From positions 1 through 23,340 of the IMG/VR virus record IMGVR_UViG_3300043470_000086: a DNA stretch of 23,340 nt; one strand, given 5' to 3'. Of the stretch, positions 13,801 through 21,300 are shown in pieces. The notes under the pieces were generated by a model. The model was not told the DNA's origin. It did not search any database and saw only the letters and a list, made by a program, of their open reading frames with translations. The position numbers were made by a program, and so were the translations under genes. The DNA comes from a virus. Numbering within the stretch: position 1 is the stretch's first letter; each line of letters opens with the position of its first letter.

Positions 13801-14461
13801 TACATACTTAGGTTTGTTCTATCCAAGTGGTATCACAAGTGATCTAAGTGGTAACTTGGTTGCAGTTCCACCAAGTCACATGATGTTGCGTACATTTATC
13901 AGAAATGATACAATCGCTTATCCTTGGTTAGCAGCAGCAGGTACCCGTAGAGGTAATATTGACAATGCTACAAACATTGGATATATTGACAGTGCAACTG
14001 GTGAATTTATAACTATTAAGACACGCATTGGTATTCGTGATGTGTTGTATATTAACTTTATCAATCCATTGGTATTCTTTACTGGTATTGGTTTGTTGAA
14101 TTATGGTAATAAGACAAGTTTCAATAGTTCTAGTGCATTAGATAGAACTAACGTTGCACGACTAATTGCTTATGTACGTAGACAATTAACATTAGCAGCA
14201 AGACCGTTTGTATTTGAACCTAACGATGCATTGACAAGACAGCAAATTCAAGGTGTTGTTCAAACATTAATGCTTGATTTGAAGGCAAAACGTGGAATCT
14301 ATGATTATCTTGTTATATGTGATGAAAGCAATAACACACCAGCAAGAATTGATAGAAATGAACTTTGGGTAGACGTTGCACTTGAACCAGTCAAGGCAGC
14401 TGAATTTATCTACATCCCGGTTCGTGTGTTAAACACAGGTGAGTTATCATCATTAAATTAA
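10871..14461 (+). CDS. gp18: Contractile tail sheath protein gp18 with a very large insertion
   Basis: A 1196-residue protein; T4 gp18 has 659. Residues 1-125 (MALTSPGVEVTIIDQS and LADFYGVPF...) match the gp18 N-terminus (LLSPGIELKE..., LVNTFGQP). The C-terminus carries the strongest match: LDRTNVARLIAYVRRQL, VFEPNDALTRQQIQ, and YLVICDESNNTPARIDRNEL against gp18 YRVVCDTTNNTPSVIDRNEF. The sheath surrounds the tube and contracts to drive it into the cell. Between about residues 130 and 745 lies foreign-looking, Thr/Ser/Gly-rich material. It includes three 'G-x-x-W-[I/L]-x-x-[T/S]' repeats (133, 346, 742), N-[A/S]-x-T-G-x-[W/F] motifs, and a 'YAVGNTITVSG...LEVVSVSGG' module near 590-640. This exposed part corresponds in place to the protruding domain of gp18. 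A terminator follows. Confidence 0.88.
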   Translation: MALTSPGVEVTIIDQSQYLPAPGASVPLVVFATAQNKANPSGTGVAPGTTAANAGKLYQITSQKDLADFYGVPFFYTTTAGTPIQGYELNEYGLLAAYSALGTTNRVYTLRADIDLASLVGSVGRPSGDPLNGAYWLDTTTTTWGIFQFNATTGQFTPVTPIVITDSAYLTSGTPINSLGNIGDYAINATVQADETYQQYYYKTSANTWTVLGSTTWQSEWPTVQGTNSNPTLTAGDTLIINLSGVWSTTITVPVSPNNSVQGVANVINTLGYSFVTASVVSGKLVILSTQPSTTGNQYLGISGTGTVLADIGLTAQNYYQPQVVYGTSAEMPLWSSSQTYPHPTGSVWIKASSAGLGLTPVVSEYNSVTGAWNAKSVTLATSNQEADATIDATGGKAIPVGTVYAQYDADAPFNNKTDPIYLWKRSATGPTVATGTETDFTIALPYTLSTASIFVQTSIPNSSALSSQYTVTIPDDCTPTQFVTAWLAAGISYTTALVTTDGAVQLVHTEGGEIIMNDFILTAGANQGFSATILSQAGFVGQDTPFVQYGGALSSSVTNFSGIATTGGSGSGLTIQAAIQSHGIYSLTGTGVTAGGTSYAVGNTITVSGALLGGAATTNNLVLEVVSVSGGVVTALTVVSGTAVTLLSTQVSNWVPLVFTANEGAPVAAPSNGTNWFWSVIDQVDIMVQSGGQWNGYRNINYDTTGFPTPTGTNATDPNGPIISATAPTTQSDGSTALAYGDLWIDTSDLEIYPIISRWEYDTVSLTDMWVLLDNADQTSSKGVVFADARWATNNNTNVVDDPIPSIVSLLSSDYLDLDAPDAALYPTGMLLFNTRRSGYNVKSYQANYFTSVNFPDQTLPTQTATWLSESGLQSNGAPYMGRQAQRNMVVQSLRSTMDTNYDIRDEDNFFNLMATPGYPELQPNMVVLNADRGDTSYIIGDTPMRLPADATAIQAWATNAAGATSTGEAGCVTRNTYLGLFYPSGITSDLSGNLVAVPPSHMMLRTFIRNDTIAYPWLAAAGTRRGNIDNATNIGYIDSATGEFITIKTRIGIRDVLYINFINPLVFFTGIGLLNYGNKTSFNSSSALDRTNVARLIAYVRRQLTLAARPFVFEPNDALTRQQIQGVVQTLMLDLKAKRGIYDYLVICDESNNTPARIDRNELWVDVALEPVKAAEFIYIPVRVLNTGELSSLN

Positions 14462-14467
14462 ACTAAA

Positions 14468-14487
14468 ATAACCCCTTCGGGGGTTAT
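14468..14487 (+). terminator. UUCG-tetraloop hairpin after the sheath gene
   Basis: ATAACCCC (14468-14475) and GGGGTTAT (14480-14487) form a perfect eight-base stem closed by TTCG, the very stable C(UUCG)G tetraloop. The following bases (AAGTTTATTT) are only a weak T tract. It may therefore stop part of the transcription, or protect the 3' end of the abundant sheath mRNA, rather than terminate fully. A new late promoter follows at 14500. Confidence 0.75.
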
Positions 14488-14499
14488 AAGTTTATTTAA

Positions 14500-14507
14500 G
14501 ATAAATA
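14500..14507 (+). promoter_or_regulatory. T4-type late promoter octamer GATAAATA for the tail tube gene
   Basis: GATAAATA lies 23 bases before the tube protein ATG. The predicted start near 14513 leaves a leader holding the ribosome binding site AGGAG (14516-14520). Together with the hairpin just upstream it allows tube and sheath to be made at separate levels. Confidence 0.75.
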
Positions 14508-14529
14508 AGATTAATAGGAGAAATATAAA

Positions 14530-15162
14530 ATGGCAACAGCCTCACAATCATTGTTCAACATGACAGTAGCATCTGATAATGCCGGTGGCAATCAGGGCTT
14601 ATTAATGCCAAAACTACAGTTCAGATTCAGAGTTAACTTTTTGAATTTTGGAACAAACACAAGTACAATTGAATTAACAAAACAAGTTATTGATTGTTCT
14701 AGACCAAACGTTCAATTTACTGAAATCACATTACCAATTTACAACTCAACAATGTATTTGGCAGGCAAACATGCTTGGCAAACATTATCTGTCAACATTC
14801 GTGATGATGCTTCAAACAGTGTGACAAAATTAGTTGGTCAACAATTACAGAAACAAATGGACTTTGTTGAACAAGCTAGTGCTGCATCTGGTCAAGACTA
14901 CAAGTTTCAAACAAACATTGAAATCTTAGACGGTGGAAATGGTACAACTGCGCCAATCGTATTAGAAACATGGGAATGTTATGGTTGCTTCTTACAAACT
15001 GCTAACTACAATACATTGAACTATGCTACTAGTGATGTAGTAACCATTGCATTGACAATACGTTTTGATAACGCAATTCAATCACCAATTGGTTCAGGTG
15101 TTGGTTCTACTATTGCTCGTACATTGGGTTCAATCGCTACAGGTATTGGTGGTTCTTTATAA
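14530..15162 (+). CDS. gp19: Tail tube protein gp19
   Basis: A 210-residue protein directly after the sheath gene, the usual gp18-gp19 order. It has the gp19-type beta fold pattern: QFRFRVNFLNFG at the start, then LTKQVIDCSRPNVQFTEITLPIYNSTMYLAGKHAWQTLSVNIRDD, and near the end WECYGCFLQTANYNTLNYATSDVVTIALTIRFDNA. This last is the strand pair typical of tube proteins (PF06841 group). T4 gp19 has 163 residues; the extra length is a Gly/Ser-rich C-terminal tail and a longer N-terminus. It stacks in hexamers to form the inner tube through which DNA passes. It has its own late octamer and AGGAG, so high expression is expected. Confidence 0.85.
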   Translation: MATASQSLFNMTVASDNAGGNQGLLMPKLQFRFRVNFLNFGTNTSTIELTKQVIDCSRPNVQFTEITLPIYNSTMYLAGKHAWQTLSVNIRDDASNSVTKLVGQQLQKQMDFVEQASAASGQDYKFQTNIEILDGGNGTTAPIVLETWECYGCFLQTANYNTLNYATSDVVTIALTIRFDNAIQSPIGSGVGSTIARTLGSIATGIGGSL

Positions 15163-15189
15163 TAAGAATCTTAACTAAATAAATCTAGC

Positions 15190-16368
15190 ATGTCTGGATT
15201 TTTTCAAAACGTACTAAAAGACGCTGCCGGAACATTTTTCGGCAGCGATTTCCTTCGTGATTACACCCACGCTAGCAAGACGTTTAGACCCAATGCATAT
15301 CAAAATGCACCTAAATTTAAGTTTCTATTTCATGTTTACTTCCAACTTAATCCAACTGGGTTGCCAGAAACCAATTACGGACTATTAGTTAAAACAGTAA
15401 AACTACCCAGCTTTAACTTTGAGACTACTACATTAAATCAATATAATCGTAAACGTATTATTCAAACAAAAATCAAATACGATCCAATAACTATTGCGTT
15501 CCATGATGATAATGGAAATTCAATTAGAAGAATGTGGCAGGGATATTACAATTACTACTATGCTGATGGAACAAAACCGCAAGTAGTGTTTAATGGAGCA
15601 AGAGGAGCTAATCCAACGCGACAAGTAACAGGCGGCGGCGGAGTCGCAGGTGCAACCGATGCCACATATAATAGTAGAACGCAATATCAACCATCTATTA
15701 CAGGGAATGAGAGTTGGGGCTATCAAGGTGGTACTAGCGATCCAACTGGTCAAAAAATACCTTTCTTTAAAAATATAACAGTGTTTGGTTTCAACCAACA
15801 TAATTTTGTAGCTTACACATTGATCAATCCCATAATAACATCTTTCAGCCATGATACATATGACTATGCTCAGGGCAATGGAACAATGGAACATCAAATG
15901 ACAGTGGATTACGAAACAGTAGTTTATAATGAAGGTCCAATGGATGGTAAAAGTCCTGGCAACCTTGTCACTGGATTTGGTGACGAAGCTAACTACGATA
16001 GAACATTAAGCCCTATAGCAAGACCCGGATCAAATTCAAATATATTAGGGCAAGGTGGGTTAGTTGATGGAGTAGGAGGTGCCATTAAAGATTTTACTGA
16101 TGGTAATTATTTACGTGCAATTCAAGCAGCCGGTACTACATATAACACATTCAAAAATACAAATATATTAAATATTGCAAAATCAGAAGTTGTTAATGGT
16201 ATAATTAATTCAGTCGGTGGAACACCAAATAGAAATGTTACTGTAGCAACTCCTGTATTCGGTGCTATTCAAAGTGCTATCGGAACTGCTGGCGCAAAAT
16301 TAGCAGGGGCACAATCCTCACCACAACAAGTTGGTGCTAATCCTTACGCCGGAAAACAAGTCCCGTAA
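15190..16368 (+). CDS. Second tail-tube-like protein (gp54/gp19-type tube initiator or variant)
   Basis: A 392-residue protein. Residues about 40-240 have the tube-protein pattern: KFKFLFHVYFQL, LLVKTVKLPSFNFETTTLNQYNRKR, KIKYDPITIAFHDD, RRMWQGYYNYYYAD, and a C-terminal strand MEHQMTVDYETVVYNEGPMD. This order (LP-x-F, then N-x-x-x-R, then Y-x-P-[I/L]-x-[I/F]-x-F-x-D) is shared by gp19 and the baseplate tube initiator gp54. The last 140 residues are Gly/Asn/Ala-rich and may reach outward or into the tube. There is no clear Shine-Dalgarno; ACTAAATA lies nine bases before ATG. It could be the gp54 counterpart or a minor tube subunit; the sequence alone does not decide. Confidence 0.7.
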   Translation: MSGFFQNVLKDAAGTFFGSDFLRDYTHASKTFRPNAYQNAPKFKFLFHVYFQLNPTGLPETNYGLLVKTVKLPSFNFETTTLNQYNRKRIIQTKIKYDPITIAFHDDNGNSIRRMWQGYYNYYYADGTKPQVVFNGARGANPTRQVTGGGGVAGATDATYNSRTQYQPSITGNESWGYQGGTSDPTGQKIPFFKNITVFGFNQHNFVAYTLINPIITSFSHDTYDYAQGNGTMEHQMTVDYETVVYNEGPMDGKSPGNLVTGFGDEANYDRTLSPIARPGSNSNILGQGGLVDGVGGAIKDFTDGNYLRAIQAAGTTYNTFKNTNILNIAKSEVVNGIINSVGGTPNRNVTVATPVFGAIQSAIGTAGAKLAGAQSSPQQVGANPYAGKQVP

Positions 16369-16380
16369 GAAAGAATAAAC

Positions 16381-16740
16381 ATGCCTCAAATTATAGATAA
16401 TCGTACAAACTTAGATCAAACTGTTAGAATCTTTGATTCATTCTATGCATTTAACGCAGTGGTTAATGCAGTGGAATATGATATTGTATATTCATATTTT
16501 GTATCTGTGTGTGCTACTAAAAATATCGCAGCTAATTTCACTGCGGTGTTATTTAGAATAGCACAAGAAACACAGATACCTGTATTAGAGTTATTAGATC
16601 AAATCAAAGGTACAAAGAAGATGGAAATGAATCAAATTCTTGCTTATTATCTTAATAGTTTTAAAAGCAAAACGTCATTATATGGCATAGCCATCATACC
16701 AAAATCAAATCAACCGGTAGCACGTAATATTGTGCAATAA
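16381..16740 (+). CDS. Conserved myovirus protein of unknown function (119 residues)
   Basis: A small, mostly helical protein: DQTVRIFDSFYAFNAVVNAVEYDIVYSYF, then ANFTAVLFRIAQETQIPVLELLDQI, and a C-terminal KTSLYGIAIIPKSNQPVARNIV. I recall similar proteins next to tube genes in other T4-like phages, where they are assumed to be virion or assembly factors. No membrane segment, metal site or enzyme motif is visible. It lies 12 bases after the tube-like gene and two bases before gp4, so it is part of the tail/head completion operon. The ribosome binding site is weak (AAGAAAG). Confidence 0.65.
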   Translation: MPQIIDNRTNLDQTVRIFDSFYAFNAVVNAVEYDIVYSYFVSVCATKNIAANFTAVLFRIAQETQIPVLELLDQIKGTKKMEMNQILAYYLNSFKSKTSLYGIAIIPKSNQPVARNIVQ

Positions 16741-16742
16741 GT

Positions 16743-17180
16743 ATGGCTAATTATGCACAAGGTACCTTCACTCCCAGAAATCCACAAAAATACGTAGGTA
16801 AGCATAAGCCAAAATACAGATCAGGTTGGGAATTAACGTTTATGACCTTCTGTGATACACACAAAAGTGTAACTCATTGGGCTAGTGAATCAATGTCTGT
16901 ACCTTATCGTAGTCCATTAGACGGAAAGATGCATATGTATATTCCAGACTTCTTTGTTGTTTACCAAAACAAATTTGGCAAAGCAATTGCTGAAGTTGTA
17001 GAAATTAAACCCAAGAAACAAAGTCTAATTGAAAGTAGAACCGCAAGTGCAAGAGACAGAGCAGTGGTAGCAGTTAATCATGCTAAATGGCAAGCGGCCA
17101 CTGCATATTGTAAAATGCAAGGTTTTTCCTTTCGCGTAATTACAGAAGATGATCTTTTTAGAAATGGGTCACGAAAGTAA
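16743..17180 (+). CDS. gp4: Head completion nuclease gp4
   Basis: A 145-residue protein, T4 gp4 having 150. The N-terminus FTPRNPQKYVGKHKPKYRSGWEL is close to T4 gp4. The active-site residues of a TnsA-like PD-(D/E)XK nuclease can be placed at E30 (GWE), D69 (IPDFF) and E87-x-K89 (VEIKPK). VNHAKWQAATAYCKMQGFSFRVITEDDLF is the conserved C-terminal end. In T4, gp4 (with gp2) finishes the packaged head so that the tail can join. It starts two bases after the preceding stop and is followed by gp16. Pairing gp4 with gp16 next to tail tube genes differs from T4 order. Confidence 0.88.
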   Translation: MANYAQGTFTPRNPQKYVGKHKPKYRSGWELTFMTFCDTHKSVTHWASESMSVPYRSPLDGKMHMYIPDFFVVYQNKFGKAIAEVVEIKPKKQSLIESRTASARDRAVVAVNHAKWQAATAYCKMQGFSFRVITEDDLFRNGSRK

Positions 17181-17192
17181 CTAAATACTTTT

Positions 17193-17669
17193 ATGAACAA
17201 AAAATTAGAAGAATTATTTGAGTTACCGCAAGATGATATAGACAACTTGGCAAAACCAACACCAGAAAACGCTCAGGAAATAACTACTGAGGCATTAGAT
17301 AGTCTATCAAAAATAGAACAAGCATTGCCACAAGTACGTGGATTAGAAGCCGCAGATGATGAGATGGATAGTCTTGCTACATTAGCACAAGACAGCTATA
17401 AAGATTTAATGGATTTGGGTATGCAAGTGGATAGCAGATATGCTAGTGAGATATTCAATGTTGCTGGAACTATGCTAGGTCATGCTATTACTGCAAAAAC
17501 TGCTAAACTAAATAAGAAGCTAAAGATGATTGATTTGCAATTGAAAAAAGCACAATTAGATCAAAAAGAAGCAAATAGGGACAAAGAGATTGAAGCTACT
17601 CCAATAGGAGAAGGAAGAGAACTTGATAGAAACGAGTTGCTTAAGATGTTGGCAGCAAAATCCACTTAA
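17193..17669 (+). CDS. gp16: Small terminase subunit gp16
   Basis: A 158-residue acidic, helical protein, close in length to T4 gp16 (164). After an acidic N-terminus come ALDSLSKIEQALPQV, DSYKDLMDLGMQVDSRYASEIFNVAGTMLGHAITAKTAKLNKKLKMIDLQLKKAQLD, and a C-terminal GRELDRNELLKMLA. The 'DLM-x-LG-x-x-V-[D]-x-R-x-x-x-E-I-F-[N/E]-V-A' core and the 'K-x-D/NKKLKM-[I/V]-DLQLKKA' helix are the T4-type small terminase pattern. gp16 forms a ring that recognises concatemer DNA and stimulates the large terminase gp17, which is not in the window. No Shine-Dalgarno is visible; ACTAAATA sits five bases upstream of ATG. Confidence 0.85.
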   Translation: MNKKLEELFELPQDDIDNLAKPTPENAQEITTEALDSLSKIEQALPQVRGLEAADDEMDSLATLAQDSYKDLMDLGMQVDSRYASEIFNVAGTMLGHAITAKTAKLNKKLKMIDLQLKKAQLDQKEANRDKEIEATPIGEGRELDRNELLKMLAAKST

Positions 17670-17672
17670 AAA

Positions 17673-17680
17673 GATAAATA
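17673..17680 (+). promoter_or_regulatory. T4-type late promoter octamer GATAAATA
   Basis: GATAAATA begins three bases after the gp16 stop and ends 20 bases before the next ATG (17700). The predicted transcript starts near 17686, with the AGGA ribosome binding site inside the short leader. It drives the two probable internal head protein genes. Confidence 0.72.
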
Positions 17681-17699
17681 ATATATACAGGAATAAAAA

Positions 17700-18329
17700 A
17701 TGCGAAGCCTTAAACAATATATCATGGAAAGTGTACACACTTACAACTACACTATCAAAATTGCCGGCACCATTGACAAAAACTTTATAGATATGTTTAA
17801 GTACAATCTAAAAAAGTTTGACCCAGTGGAAATCGGCGAACCAAAAAGTACTCCAATACAGAAATCACCATATGGTTTTCCTAATTTAGAGAACGAAAGT
17901 GTGACATTGATTAAAGTTGAGTTTAGATACCCAGCGACAGAACCAATGGTACAACAACTTGCTCAATTATTAGGTTACAATGTTAACATGGTTCGTATGA
18001 TATCAACTGATTTTGATGATAGCATTGACAGCGAAATGGCTGGATATGAAAATGAAATGAAAAATAGCCCATTGCTTGATAAAGAAGAATTAGGCGAACA
18101 GCCTGGTGCTAAAGAAGCAAGCAAAGCGTACGGGGATTCATATTTACAATCAATCAAAGACCAAGCCAAAGAGTCTAAGATTGATATTCCATATGCAGGA
18201 ACAAGAACAAAAGATGTGTTTGACCCGTTCAAGCCATATTTAGATGATAAGAAGATGGGTGATAAGAGCCCAATGAGTACTATAAAGATGCCACCAAAGC
18301 CAAAGACTGGCGCAGCATATAACCGTTAA
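17700..18329 (+). CDS. Probable prohead-core/internal protein with capsid-targeting-like leader
   Basis: A 209-residue protein. Residues 1-11, MRSLKQYIMES, have the shape of T4 capsid-targeting sequences, with I8-M9-E10 as a possible prohead protease (gp21) site before S11. Then follows a mixed alpha/beta domain (YNYTIKIAGTIDKNFIDMFKYNLKKFDPVEI, ESVTLIKVEFRYPATEPMVQQLAQLLGY, VNMVRMISTDFDD). The C-terminal half is charged, disordered-looking and Lys/Pro-rich, with MGDKSPM and PPKPKTG. I recall similar proteins next to the large modular gene in other uncultured T4-like phages, always unnamed. The position between small terminase and the 1180-residue protein fits a head-assembly role. Function is inferred. 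Confidence 0.6.
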   Translation: MRSLKQYIMESVHTYNYTIKIAGTIDKNFIDMFKYNLKKFDPVEIGEPKSTPIQKSPYGFPNLENESVTLIKVEFRYPATEPMVQQLAQLLGYNVNMVRMISTDFDDSIDSEMAGYENEMKNSPLLDKEELGEQPGAKEASKAYGDSYLQSIKDQAKESKIDIPYAGTRTKDVFDPFKPYLDDKKMGDKSPMSTIKMPPKPKTGAAYNR

Positions 18330-18339
18330 GGAAAACAAA

Positions 18340-21300
18340 ATGGATATTAGAGATATATTAAAATCATTCGACCAATTAACCGAAGGTGATTCAACTGTTC
18401 ACAAAGCAGGTCCAGGTGGATATGGTAATAGACATGGCACAGACGATGTTACTGATCAATATGGTAAACCAATTGGTCGTACAAGTTTAGCTAAAATGAA
18501 TGATGCACCTGCTGTTAAGCGTGGCAAAGGTCGTCCCCCAAAGAACGCAGATTCTTCGGGTGAAGTTAAATCATATGACAGTTCAGCACTAAGCAAAGCA
18601 ATGGGAATGGGTAAAGCACCTAACCCAAAAGGAAAGCCTAGTGTCAAGCATAGTCTTAAAGAATACTTTGATCAAATGGACGGCGCTTTAAGTGAAGCAG
18701 GTTTAGCAGTGCAGCCAATGCCAGCCACACCGGCAGTAAAGGCGCAACAGCAGATGGCAACAAAGCCATCTTTTATGATTAAAGATCCGGCTAACCCTAA
18801 TATGCCGGCAATCACTACACAAGATCCAGCAGTAGTACAAGCAGCTAAGAATGGCACAATGTCAATGCAGAAGCCAGGCGCAGCTCCAGGTGCTACACCA
18901 GCAGCAGGCGCAGGTTCACAAGTTAAGCCAATGGGAGAAGGCGGAGATGTTGGTAAGCATAACAATGCTACTACAGGGTTTGATGCATTAGTTCGTAAAT
19001 TGACACCCAAGTACGGTAAAGAAGCTGCTACAAAAATTGCAGGCTCACAATTAAAGAAAATGAAGATGCATGAATCACAAGGTGTGGCGGAAGCAGCAAA
19101 ATGGCGCTCTAATCCAGATGCATACGATACAATTCAAAGAAATTTTGATACTGATCCCGATCGGCCGGTAAAAGTTTCTAAAGGCGACGTTGGTCGTAAT
19201 ACGTTAGAAAAACATTGGCATTTTGATGCCCCACTGACCGCGAGAAGTAGATCGTCGATAATGACAAAACTGGGAATAAAAGCTCAAGCCGGGAAACATG
19301 GTCCTAAAGGGGTGTTGCCAGAGCAAGGTATGGCGGAAGGCGTTAACGATGACGCAATGGCTGGTCTACAAAAGACAATAGATTTTGCCAAACAACACGG
19401 ATATAAAATTTACAGATCACCAACTGGTAGAAAAATGAGATTTGTGAATAAAACCATAGACCATGAAATTCGTGCCAGGGTAGACAATGACGGTGATAGT
19501 ATCAATGTAAACTATATGGATATGACTAATGGTACTAGTGGTAATGATGACGCATCATATTTTGATGAAACATTCAAAAGAGCCTACAATGAAGCACTAA
19601 GTGATTACGAATATAGAATGGATGACCAAGAAGAAAGGACAGGTATGAAGGAAGCAGAAGCACCACAACACTTTGCTCAATCAAGTCCACTAAGCAGTAA
19701 TAATCGCGGTGTATTAGAAGGCAAGAAGGGTGTTAACCCTTCTGCTAAGAAAGAAGAAACTGACAAAAAGAAATGCCCACCAATGTCACATGTTAAAAAA
19801 ATGTGTCAAGATGGAAAGTCTATGGCAGAAATTTGCAAAATGCATCCTGATTGCGATCAGAAGGAATTGAAACAAATGGTAGCTGATTGTAAAAAGAAAT
19901 TATCAGAGGGTGCAAAGCCAGACTTCTTAGATTTAGACAAAGACGGAAATAAGAAAGAGCCAATGAAAAAAGCTGCTGCCGATAAGAGTAAAGGTGCAGC
20001 ACCTAAGAAAGGTGTAAATCCTTTCGCTAAAAAGAAAGTAAAAGAAGGTATGGAACATAATTTACAAGCAGCGAGACTTCAAGGTAAAAGTCATGCACTA
20101 AGAAAAATGCCATACAATTGCACAAATGATGATATGGAAGAAGCACGTTGCTATCATGATGGCTTCAAAGAAGGCTTAGATGAGTGCTATGGTCAAATGC
20201 CAATATTAGGTCGTACAAGCGTTGGTGAAATGGGACAAGGTCCCGAAGTAGCTACTATGGCTAGTTATGGTGCTGATGACATGGGCGAAGCAATGTATGA
20301 TGAAGGTAATGCTTTCACTGCCGGTCTTGCTAAAACACCACACGGTGGTAAGTTTAAAGTAGGTGGAAGTTCATTTACTGACAACTCAAGATATGATTCA
20401 AATTTAGATGAATTTGCTTTTGAAGCATTAGATAAACAATTAAATGCTATACTTGAAGATAAAAAAGTATCAGAAGGTATGACAGTTTCAATCAGTAAAG
20501 GTCAACAAGGATCACCTGATTCAGTAAGTGTATCAGCACAAGACGGTGAAGCAGATCAATTGTTATCTATCATCAAATCAGCAGGTATGGGATTGTTTGG
20601 TGGTGATGAACAAAATGGTTATGGCGCACCACAAGGCTCAGCAGGCGCACATGGTGGTATCAATGTAGTTGATGACCATGATGGTATGATGGCATTGATG
20701 AAGAAATTATCTGGTAACGGAGAGATGCAAGGTGGCGGCGACTATGAAGATGAAGAAGGCTCTGGTGAAGAAGGTCATATGCACGGTGAAGAAGAAACAT
20801 GTGAGTCATGTGGCGGTATGATGGAAGAGAATCATCAATGTGAGTCTGATGAACAATCAGTTATGGGTGAAGATGAATCAGAAGATCAAATGGCTTATGA
20901 AGTTGCTGAAACAAATGCTCCAGATTCCGGTGCTGATAACACTAATGCTGATGTTGCAGGTAATGCAGCAGCTAATAGCGCATTAGCAACAGCAGATGCA
21001 GGGGCAGACGAAGAAGAAGGTAAAATATATTCAAGCCCGACCGAAGGTATGGAAGATACTACCGGTGAAGAAGCCGGCACAGACGCATTAGATGAAGAAG
21101 GTTATTACAAAGATCCAGATGGTGACGAAGATTCGGCCGAAGATAAAGCAGATAAAGCTGATCATGAAAGACGCAGCCGAGAAGAAGAAAAATTAGATGA
21201 AGCTGAAGATGAAACTGGTCAACTTGATGAAATTTCACAAGAACTAGCAGTAAAAACTTTAGGTAAACGTAGAGCGCATGGTATGGATGGATGGGGATAT

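Noticed and set aside
19921-19960. EF-hand or dockerin calcium loop (DLDKDGNKKEP) in the 1180-residue protein
   Set aside because: The D-x-D-x-D-G start fits, but the acidic residue at loop position 12 is absent and there is no paired second hand, so calcium binding is not claimed.
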